From contig CM043957.1 of NCBI GenBank assembly GCA_014529385.2, forward strand, positions 84,943,881-85,007,880: a DNA stretch of 64,000 nucleotides, read 5' to 3'. A program made the position numbers and the translations under genes. The stretch comes from Adiantum capillus-veneris (Eukaryota; Streptophyta; Polypodiopsida; Polypodiales; Pteridaceae). Shown here one piece after another: positions 1 through 8,965 of the stretch (the first letter of the stretch is position 1; the number at the start of each line of letters is the position of its first letter). The notes below the pieces were generated by a model. It saw only the letters and a list, made by a program, of their open reading frames with translations. It was not told where the DNA came from and did no database searches.

Positions 1-1069
1 TCCTTTGACCACTCATTGAATATTGGACATAAAAGGGACTATTTATTCACCAAAAATATCATTTTAGACCGTGAAGGCTCCATAGGGGTGCATAATGTAG
101 GTGGGCCCCACCATGAGGCCCTACGGGTGGCTCCTGCGGGGTATCTCAACTTGTCTGTCTTGGCATTTAGAAAGCATCTTTAGGTTGGTCCCATCACATG
201 CAAGTGACCTTGAACACTCATTGCTCTTCTCTAAAGATGAGTAGGGAAAAATAAGATCTCACCTCTTGATTTACTTGATTTACAGTTCCCTTTTGCTGCG
301 AATCTGACAGATTTACACTATTTTTGACCATAACTTTTTACCTGTAGCTCGGAATGACATGCTTCAAAGGAAAAATTGACCTTCTCAACATGTTTGATAT
401 GAATTTGGACTATTCTTCACCCATGCACCAAGGAATTCGGTTTGGAAGGTCCACACTAGGCTAGGGAACCTTTTGCTTCCAAGTCTTCTTGTATGGGCCC
501 TTTGCTTGTATGCATCCAAGGGGAATCATGCTTTTTCAAAGGCTATGATGCTTAAACAAATAGAGGAGGGCCCAATATTATTTTCTTGTGAAAAGAATAT
601 ACAATTGGAGTCTTTTTGAAAGGAGAAAAACTATATGTATATTCTTAAGAGATATTGGGCCACCTATGTAGGGGGCATAGAAGACTTGTAGAGAGGGACC
701 ATAATCTTTGGTAAAGACAAGTGGAGAGTTGATTTCCATGGTAATTTATCTATATGGGGTGGAAGATGGATATATTATTTTTCTACTACTAATTCACAAG
801 AGGTAAGAAAGTTTGGGGGTATATAGTTGGTTATTGTATGCTTATTCTATTTACAAAGCAAAAAAGAAAAGGGTGGTAATATAAATATATGACTAAGGTG
901 ACATTTTTGAGAAGAGTATAATGTATGTGTCGCCACAAGGTTAAACGAAGAGGGGGAATTTACTCTAGATAACTTAATAGCGTAGAAAAATATATACACA
1001 CATGAGGAAGAGGACGTTGAGTAGGCTGACAAATGTTGCAAAAAGATGGTTACCATTTTATGCCACTCA
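1..1069 (-). repeat. LTR 1 of the gypsy array (partial at window edge)
   Basis: It matches the right-hand part of the other four LTRs. On the minus strand it begins TGAGTGGC at 1069. It is preceded there by a purine-rich stretch (1070-1087 on plus reads tattagccctcccccaag), taken as the polypurine tract of unit 1. The window starts about 60 bases past the point where other copies carry the TATA box, so promoter and R-U5 are missing. Compared with the other LTRs it has several small indels near 215-250. Confidence 0.85.
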
Positions 1070-1120
1070 TATTAGCCCTCCCCCAAGCCTAGAGATATTC
1101 ATATCTTTAGGAGGACGGGT

Positions 1121-1188
1121 TTGCTTCTTTTTCTTCTTTTTTTTTTCTTTTTTTTTTTTGTCATTTTTCCTTTTCACTTTTTTTTTCC
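1121..1188. repeat. Pyrimidine-rich tract of variable length near the 3' end of unit 1
   Basis: A T/C tract lies between the integrase end and the polypurine tract. Equivalent tracts are at about 8848-8911, 16598-16661 and 24330-24391. Its length differs between units, mostly in T runs. On the coding strand it is A/G-rich but it is not adjacent to the LTR, so I do not call it the polypurine tract. Confidence 0.7.
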
Positions 1189-4100
1189 AATAGGAGGAGT
1201 GTCATGCACTCTTTTACTCCATTAGACCTGCTTTTCATTACCTCAATCCCATAAATCGGAGATGGGAGGGTTGCCTTGGGTATGTTCAGATTCCAAGGCT
1301 GGTCTTCTTTGCACATCAAAGCTTTAAAAATAGGTGGAGCATTTGCCAAGCCGAAGGGAGCCATGTCAATTTGGAGCTTAGACGATGTAGGCAGATGACT
1401 GCCTATCAATGGATTGATACGTTGAAAGTAGGGCTTTAATCTCCATCCATTGACTCTGGTCTTGTGGAGTTTTCCTGATAAATCTGCTAATCTGTAACTA
1501 CCATTCCCAAACTTTGTTTTTATCATGAAAGGTCCCTCCCATCTTTGCAAAAACTTTTTGTCAAGTCGAGTATCAAGTCGGTTATCATAGCGAAGAACCA
1601 ACATACCTTCCTTCAATCCTTTCCCCTTGAGCTTCTTGTTGATTTTATCCCTTTGGCTTGTCGCTTTGGTGATGTAGTGATCAATGGACTTTCTCTATCT
1701 AGCTCAAGTCGTTGGAGATCTAAGATCCTTTCATGTAGAACTCTTTGGTTTTTTTGCCACTCTTGCAAGAACGCGCAAGCTTGAGAGCTCTACCTCAATG
1801 GGGAGAAGTGCTTCCTGTCCATAAACTAGATGAAAAGGGGTGAATTGGGTAGATACCTTGAAAGATGTCCTATACGCCCAAAGAGCAGCCGTCAAATGGC
1901 GATCCCAATCATTAGGCCGGTCCACAACCTGCTTAGAAATGATCTTACATATCATTCCATTCACTTTTTCCACCAATCCATTGCATTGAGGATAGTAGGG
2001 TGTGGAATGCAGGTGTTTCACTTTTAACCTCCTCAAGAGATCATTCAGAAGGTCAGCCCTAAAACCGGGGCCTCGATCTGATAAGATTTCTAGGGGTGTT
2101 CCAAACCTACTACAAATATGATCAAAAATAAACTTTGATACCTCTTCAGCTGTGTTCGGTTGTGCTTGTTGCTTCTGCCCATCGTGTCATGTAGTCAACA
2201 CCCATGATGATGAAAACCTTCCCTGTAGAAGTACGAGGTAGGGACCTATTGCATCCACACCCCACTTTTCAAAAGGGCCATAAGATATTATTGGGACTCG
2301 AGGCTCATATGTTAGTCGTCTATATCCCAGCAATTTGGCATGGCTTACATGCCTTACACCAATATTGGACATCACGATGTAAGCTCGGCCAAATAAACCC
2401 TGCTTGTAAAATCTTCCTACTTGTAATATCTTGAGAAAAGTGACCACCACAGACATCATCATGACATGAAAGAAGAATTTTCTCTATCTCTTGCACACCT
2501 GGTACTCTCCTCAAGACCAAATCTTTCCCTTTGTGATATAAATCATCCCCGATCAACTGGTAAGGTGTGGCCTTCTTAACTAGTCTATGTCTTTGCACCT
2601 TGTCTAAGTGTTTGGGACACTCACCTGCTTGTAGAAAGAAGATAATGTCTTTTAGCTCCTCTTGACCTTGATATTTGGGTTCATATAGTTTCACACCTCC
2701 TACCGCCATTTGAAGCTTTTCATTTGCGAGTAAGTCTGCTTCCTTGTTATGAGTTCTCACAATGTGTTGTACCTGTGTTGCTTTAAAACCCTTCATCAAA
2801 GCTCTTACACTACTAAGCCACTCAAACAATGTACGATTCTTGCACCTCCAAGTCCCTTGGATTTGCCTGACCACTAGCAAAGAATCACCTTTTATAATAA
2901 GTCTTTGTATGCCTAATTCTTTGCATTCTTCTAACCCAAGGGTTAGAGCAGCATACTCAGCCTCATTGTTAGAGTGAACATTGGGTAGAGTGATACCTTT
3001 TCTAACCATTACTCCTTGTGGGTTTAAAATGAGAATCCCCCTGCTGCTTTGTCTTGTTGGTGTTGATAGGCTCCGTCAAAGCATAAAGTATGGTCATTAT
3101 CAATCTCCTTCACTTTGAAATGTTTTGAGCCTTCCTCTCTTTGTAGTCGTGATCCTTCCCTTTCTCTCACTTTGTAGGTGAGAATGTCTGCAAGTCCTGC
3201 TCTTGTGCTATCTTCTACAAGGAAAGTGTATTCAAATTCTTGGAGTTCAAGCACCTACTTTGCTATTCTGATGAGAGGCTCATGTGTTGTACTACATATG
3301 GAAGATTGTGCTCTAAGGTGAGAAAAACAAATGGCACCACATGGCCTAGCAAAACCACCTGAGATTCACCGATATGACACTTCTCTGGGTTGAGTTGTCC
3401 CCCAAATTGATGGAGCCTCTTAAGCCCCTCTTCAACCTTTTGGCAATGAAGTGATCTACAACTATAAATACAGAAATCATCCATAAAGACTCTTATAGAT
3501 TTTCCAAAGAATGGCTGAAATACAAATATTGTGAATCTCATGAAGGTGCTAGGAGCATTGGTGAGCCCAAAAGGCATCACTCTGAATGCAAAACATCCCC
3601 AAGGTGTGATGAAGGTGGTTTTTGGTTGGTCCTCTTCTGCTATTCTAATTTGAAAATATCCTGAATACCCATCACACACAGTGTAGCATTCGTGACCTGC
3701 TACTTCATTCAAAATTTCATCTTGGAAAGGGAGAGGGAAGTGGTCCCTCTTTGTCGCAGCATTGAGGGGTTTGTAATCCACGCAGACCCTCCACTTACCA
3801 TTCTTCTTGGGAGTGACTACAATAGGTGATACCCATTCGGAGTTGGATACTGGATAGATGAAGCCAGCCTTCAAGAGTCGATTCACTTCCTGTAGGAGAG
3901 CCTTTTGTTGCACAGATCCTAGTCGCCTTAACTTTTGAGCCATGGCTTTGGTCCCTGGTTTCAATTCAATTTGATGCTCTATTACATCTACACCTCTTAT
4001 TTGTGAGTAGTCAGTGATAAACAAATTGGGATACCTCCTTAACATATTGATGTAGGACCTCTTCTCCTCACAAGTAAGATCTTTTGCAAGCATCTTCTCA

Positions 4101-4968
4101 AATCCTTCTTCAAGGTGGTGGCATCTTTCATCCCCTCGTGTGTGATTGTCTCTTGGCTTTTCTTCTACTGAACATCTTGAGTGTTGGCGTTGAATACAAT
4201 TCCCATTACCTCCAAAGAAGACTCCTCTTCACTGGTTGATGCACTGGTTGATGCTTCCTCATCACTTGAGTAGGGACTCTCCTCCTCGCTCTCTTCATCA
4301 ACCGTGGTTTCATAGTTGACATCTAGTTGCTTTCCTTCTCGCCAATCATACACCACCGGTTGACCCTTCTTAAGAATCAAACGACCACTTTCCCATTTTT
4401 GATCTGCATTCACAGCAATGAGCCAAGGCCTCCCTAGGATGATGGGATAGCCCTCCCCTTAGTGGCATGACATACATATCCACTCGTGCATCTATGTTAC
4501 ATACAGAGACTTTTACATTTTCAATGATCCCCAAACACTTCACACTTGAGTTGTTGGCTAGCCTAGCTTGACAATTAGAGGACTTTGTAATTTCAAGCCC
4601 TAACTTGTTCATTGATTTTTCCGTGATCACACACATTTGAGCTCCACCATCAACATATACATTAGACACCTTTTTACCCCTTATGTAAGCATCCACAATG
4701 GGTTCCACATCTTTTTGTAGCTTTGAGGCCACAACCTTAATGGAAAGATTTGCTTTCTTTTTGGAATTCTTGTACTTACCAACTTTGGCCATTGCCTTCT
4801 TACTTTGGCTGATAGGTGTAGAAGTTGAGGCCATGAAATGTTTGGCTTTTGGGTTTGTAAATCCTCCAAGATGTTGTAGGGCTCTAGCTCCTTTCCCAAT
4901 GGGAAGTCGTTGATACCAATTTCCCTTCGCCTTGATCTTTTCTTCCTGCTACTTTCAGCTTCTTCCAT
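1161..4968 (-). pseudogene. Unit 1 gypsy pol (protease, RT, archaeal-type RNase H, integrase), frameshifted
   Basis: This is the same protein as the intact pol reading frames in units 2-4, but split into many pieces. Fragments in order are: protease start (about 4968-4681), protease (about 4834-4440), RT with FMDD (4093-3270), start of RNase H (3254-3024), RNase H and integrase N-terminus (3009-2320), integrase core end (2036-1731) and C-terminus (1616-1161). Breaks coincide with single missing bases relative to units 2-4, mostly in short homopolymers (for example near 4763, 4450, 4168, 3260, 3012, 2232, 1742). Substitutions also occur. The net pattern is either decay or uncorrected consensus error. 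Confidence 0.9.
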
Positions 4969-6071
4969 CTTTGACTTCTTCTTCTTGTCCCTTCTGGCTG
5001 AATTTGTTCCTTACTTCTCATGTCTTCATCCTTATCATGTGCTCTTGTGCGTTTTTTCTGCCGCATAACATCAAAGTTTAGAGTATGCTCATCTATTACC
5101 TCTTCTAGCTTGATGATGTTGACTCCTCTTTCTTCCTCCTCATGTGGGACGGGAGGTATATTTGCTGGTGGTGGTGGTCGTCGAAGGATTTGTGGTCCTT
5201 GAGCTTGTTCGTGTTGCACAGTGAGAGGAGGCGGTCTAGGGGGATATATGTCTCCCGGAAGTCGCCTTGGATGTGGACAATTGTACATGCCATGGCCCAT
5301 TTCATTGCAATTCCAACATCGCAACTCTTGAGCTTGTCTTCGTTGATTGCGATTCCCTTCTCTTGGTTGTCGTTGTTGAGGTAGGCCTTGTACTAGATTC
5401 AGAGTGAGGTTCTCAAGCTGTTGAGTTAGCCTTTGTAAAACCTCTTGTTGAGAGTTATCTCCTATTTGTGAAGATTGTGCAAGAGGGGCCCTAATTGGTG
5501 CTTCCATGGTTTGTGAAGACTCCCTCTCACTCACTTCATTCAAACCCCTTGCTCTATGTGCTTGGAAGTGTAGTTTTCTAAACTTGATGATGGATACCTC
5601 ACGTGCTTCTTCGAAGGTTGATGGGAATTTTAGCTCTACTTTAGCCTTTAAAAGTGGATACAAGCCAACCATGAATCTCTCTTTTTTTAGAAAGTTAGGT
5701 GCACCACCATGATTTTCTAATGTAGCCTCCCACCTACCCCATAGATTGACAAAGGTTGCTTCATAAGAGGGATAGTCTTCAAGTGATACCTGCTTATGCC
5801 CAATAAGACATTTCCATAGTCCTTCAGAAGTATCACCTTGCCCGAACTTGGAGAGGAAGCTTGCTCGCAGTCTCTCCCAATTGGACTTGATTTGGGGTTG
5901 CAAGGTCTCATACCATGCTTTAGCTTCTGCTTTTAGAACCAACGGGAAGGCTCGTAGCTTTACTTCCTCTTCATCTCTCCCGGATATGAGATGTGCCATC
6001 TCCAAGTTGTCAAGAAACTCTTGTGCATCTTCCCCACTTCTTGCATAGAACGTGGGAAAAGAACTTGACAT
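4884..6071 (-). CDS. gag: Unit 1 gypsy Gag, C-terminally extended variant (395 aa)
   Basis: Gag is the capsid/nucleocapsid precursor that packages element RNA. The first ~335 residues match the 345-residue Gag of units 2-4, including the retrotransposon gag helical region and a CX2CX4HX4C knuckle (CWNCNEMGHGMYNC). One G missing near 5060 (ccgc where the others read ccggc) moves translation into a basic, charged frame for a further ~55 residues. Whether this longer form or the 345-residue form is ancestral cannot be decided here. The start is the first ATG, a short A/T-rich stretch downstream of the leader. Confidence 0.8.
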   Translation of the reverse strand: MSSSFPTFYARSGEDAQEFLDNLEMAHLISGRDEEEVKLRAFPLVLKAEAKAWYETLQPQIKSNWERLRASFLSKFGQGDTSEGLWKCLIGHKQVSLEDYPSYEATFVNLWGRWEATLENHGGAPNFLKKERFMVGLYPLLKAKVELKFPSTFEEAREVSIIKFRKLHFQAHRARGLNEVSERESSQTMEAPIRAPLAQSSQIGDNSQQEVLQRLTQQLENLTLNLVQGLPQQRQPREGNRNQRRQAQELRCWNCNEMGHGMYNCPHPRRLPGDIYPPRPPPLTVQHEQAQGPQILRRPPPPANIPPVPHEEEERGVNIIKLEEVIDEHTLNFDVMRQKKRTRAHDKDEDMRSKEQIQPEGTRRRSQRWKKLKVAGRKDQGEGKLVSTTSHWERS

Positions 6072-6155
6072 TTTGTTTAGACTTTTTTAAATCTCTTTTT
6101 TTCAAGAAACTTTTCTCTTACAGGCCGCACAAGATTATTGACACTATAAATTTGA

Positions 6156-6368
6156 TTACATTAAAATGAAGATGTACACATCCATTGTTAATTCGTACTT
6201 TATCATAGGTAGAATAAATGGATTAATTGAAGCATTGATTTCATTGAGGCGAGTGGATCCAAATATCCTCCTTATGATAGATTGAAACCTAAACTTAGTT
6301 GCAATGATTATATGAATGGATTGCCGAGCAATAGGCCTAAAAGGTTCATTATTTTGATCGTGATTCAT
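6156..6368 (-). CDS. Leader microprotein B, unit 1 (70 aa, unknown family)
   Basis: A 70-codon ORF starts at an ATG two codons after an in-frame TAG, directly upstream of gag on the same strand. It aligns without a gap, from Met to stop, with leader ORF A: 30 of 70 residues are identical, concentrated in the C-terminal half (FG..RL.EI.AS.NP.ILP.I.YE then DV..FIL). Of the 30 identical residues, 19 use different codons, which points to selection on the protein. No signal peptide or metal-binding motif is evident. Its function is unknown. Translation would need leader splicing, reinitiation or an internal start. Confidence 0.6.
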   Translation of the reverse strand: MNHDQNNEPFRPIARQSIHIIIATKFRFQSIIRRIFGSTRLNEINASINPFILPMIKYELTMDVYIFILM

Positions 6369-6451
6369 GTGCTACTCCTCGTTGTTGGTTTGAAGACCTC
6401 GTTCCTTCATATGGCCCTTGAGCACCCCTTCACCACTCCTTGTTCCTGCCT

Positions 6452-6664
6452 TTAAAACAAAATGAAAACGTGAACATCAAAAGACGTTTCATAATTGATG
6501 ATTGGAAGTATAATTGGATTGGGTGATGCCAGTATTTCTCTAAGTCTTTCTACACCAAACATAAAAACAATGCGTTGCTGGAAAAAGACTTTTCTATCTA
6601 TGTGAACATTTACTCTAATGTGTTGTGCAAAATGAAATGGATAGATGGGAACTCCATTGTTCAT
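6452..6664 (-). CDS. Leader microprotein A, unit 1 (70 aa, unknown family)
   Basis: Same length as microprotein B and paralogous to it; the two start codons are 296 bases apart. The start chosen is the ATG at 6664 because homology with B begins exactly there, although the frame is open for about 20 codons further upstream. It ends at TAA, again at the same position as B. The C-terminal half holds the shared pattern RL.EI.AS.NP.ILP.I.YE. It is not part of gag or pol and I know no family for it. Confidence 0.6.
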   Translation of the reverse strand: MNNGVPIYPFHFAQHIRVNVHIDRKVFFQQRIVFMFGVERLREILASPNPIILPIINYETSFDVHVFILF

Positions 6665-7412
6665 CACTAAAGAATTTGAAGGTAACTTGGAAATATGTTC
6701 CTCCGTGGGGGCACCACTTTATGAGGGCGAGCTTTTTGAAATGGGGCCTCTTAACCCAAACCAATGGGCCTACCCTCACAAAATGTTCATAAAGAGGTAC
6801 GCACACTACTTGGGGCACCACCTTCTTTTGGGAGTGGAGAAGGAAACCAATCAAAATGACACTTGCACTCACCTACTCAAGCAACACACTTTGAAAACCC
6901 CCTTACTCTATATACACTTTGGACACTTGAACACCATCAACGATTATGCAACCCAATGCCGTGCATCAAAATGAAATATGCAATTTGTGGAATAGCATTC
7001 ACCTTCTCCCCATAAGAATACCCATAATACACCCAAACTCTTCCTCTCTCAAGCACTCATCAAAAAATCATGCACACAAGACTTGCCTCTCATACACACA
7101 AGAGAATCACTTACATCAAACTAACACACTTTGCATAGAGAGCTCATCTCCATCTATGCAATACCGTGACACAAATAAAATCACCATGAGAGGTAGCCAC
7201 ATGCATATGTAATGAAGAAAAAGAGAGTTGGAGTGAGAAATTTCTTTAGACCAATTGAATAAGTGTGGAGAAACAAACCAATGGTAAATTGAGAATAGAA
7301 CACTTACTTGATTTCTCGCACACCTTTTAAGGGGAGGACCGACGCTTGCTAACCATCACGAATTGCGACACTTGAAAGATTTGAAGATGATTTCATGATC
7401 ATCAACATAACC

Positions 7413-8797
7413 ATGAGAGAGATCATGATGTATTTACAAGTTATTGAGGTGCTACAAATGGTTTATTGGGTTGATGGAGTAAGAGATTGTAGAATGGAAA
7501 GAGTGGAGAATAGAGTTGCACTTCCTCCAAAGAGGAAGGTTAGGAGGGAGGATGTGAAAGAGGGAGGGTTGGGGTTTCTACTATTGATCAAGAAACAACA
7601 TGAAGTTGAAAATATAGGTGTGTGTGTGTGTCCTTGAGTCTCTCCAAGGGAGGCTATTTATAGTTGTGTAGGAGTGGGATTATGCTACACTTAATTAGAG
7701 TAAGTGATTAGACCTAATTAAGTGTCCTTTGACCACTCATTGAATATTGGACATAAAAGGGACTATTTATTCACCAAAAATATCATTTTAGACCGTGAAG
7801 GCTCCATAGGGGTGCATAATGTAGGTGGGCCCCACCATGAGGCCCTACGGGTGGCTCCTGCGGGGTATCTCAACTTGTCTGTCTTGGCATTTAGAAAGCA
7901 TCTTTAGGTTGGTCCCATCACATGCAAGTGACCTTGAACACTCATTGCTCTTCTAGAAGATGAGTAGGGGAAAAATAAGATCTCACCCTCTTGATTTACT
8001 TGATTTACAGTTCCCTTTTGCTGCGAATCTGACAGATTTACACTATTTTGACCATAACTTTTTACCTGTAGCTCGGAATGACATGCTTCAAAAGGCAAAA
8101 TTGACCTTCTCAACATGTTTGATATGAATTTGGACTATTCTTCACACCCATGCACCAAGGAATTCGGTTTGGGAGGTCCACACTAGGCTAGGGAACCTTT
8201 TGCTTCCAAGTCTTCTTGTATGGGCCCTTTGCTTGTATGCATCCAAGGGGAATCATGCTTTTTCAAAAGGCTATGATGCTTAAACAAATAGAGGAGGGCC
8301 CAATATTATTTGCTTGTGAAAAGAATATACAATTGGAGTCTTTTTGAAAAGAGAAAAACTATATGTATATTCTTAAGAGATATTGGGCCACCTATGTAGG
8401 GGGCATAAAAGACTTGTAGAGAGGGACCATAATCTTTGGTAAAGACAAGTGGAGAGTTGATTTCCATGGGAATTTATCTATATGGGGTGGAAGATGGATA
8501 TATTATTTTTCTACTACTAATTCAAAAGAGGTAAGAAAGTTTGGGGGTATATAGTTGGTTATTGTATGCTTATTCTATTTACAAAGCAAAGAAGAAAAGG
8601 GTGGTAATATAAATATATGACTAAGGTGACATTTTTGAGAAGAGTATAATGTATGTGTCGCCACAAAGGTTAAACGAAGAGGGGAATTTACTCTAGATAA
8701 CTTAATAGCGTAGAAAAATATATACACATATGAGGAAGAGGACGTTGAGTAGGCTGACAAATGTTGCAAAAAGATGGTTACCATTTTATGCCACTCA
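7413..8797 (-). repeat. LTR 2 (shared by units 1 and 2); left boundary approximate
   Basis: The right end is fixed by comparison with the array edge at 32018 and ends ctca on plus. The left end is inferred: tgag at 7413 follows cca and pairs with the ctca end as a TGAG/CTCA terminal inverted repeat. It also leaves room for the TATA box (7654-7663) and an AATAAA on the minus strand (7462-7467) inside the LTR. Another cca-tgag candidate lies near 7184. No primer binding site was recognised, so the left limit could be off by a few hundred bases. The resulting LTR is about 1385 bp. Confidence 0.7.
7654..7663 (-). promoter_or_regulatory. TATA box of LTR 2
   Basis: The minus strand reads CTATAAATAG, a strong plant TATA match, followed downstream by a CA-rich stretch where transcription could start. 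The same motif is at 15396-15405, 23130-23139 and 30873-30882, so each shared LTR has a conserved core promoter for the unit on its left. Confidence 0.65.
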
Positions 8798-8965
8798 TAT
8801 TAGCCCTCCCCCAAGCCTAGAGATATTCATATCTTTAGGAGGACGGGTTTGCTTCTTTTCTTCTTTTTTTTCTCTTTTTTTGTCATTTTTCCTTTTTCAC
8901 TTTTTTTTTCCGATAGGAGGAGTGTCATGCACTCTTTTACTCCATTAGACCTGCTTTTCATTACC

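Larger units (their letters stand above)
6072..7412 (-). other. 5' leader of unit 1 between LTR and gag
   Basis: About 1.3 kb separates the presumed 5' LTR from gag. It holds two paralogous 70-aa ORFs (listed separately). An 85-codon ORF (6615-6872) overlaps the start of ORF A and has no recognisable family. Splice-donor-like strings occur on the minus strand (GTAAGTG near 7305, GGTGAGTG near 6873) and an acceptor-like TTTTAAAGGCAG near 6448, so leader splicing is possible (inference). I could not find a convincing primer binding site for a named tRNA. The other leaders are at about 13811-15152, 21548-22889 and 29291-30632. Confidence 0.6.

Noticed and set aside
5020-5384. Plus-strand Trp/Ser-rich ORFs opposite gag (repeated in each unit)
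   Set aside because: Antisense shadows of gag; no independent support.
6615-6872. 85-codon ORF in the gypsy leader overlapping the start of microprotein A (also 14354, 22091, 29834)
   Set aside because: No paralogue or conserved motif; open frame could be chance. Not listed as a gene.
7840-7860. GC-rich gggccccaccatgag as LTR left end with an Ala-type primer site
   Set aside because: It would leave the TATA box and poly-A signal outside the LTR.
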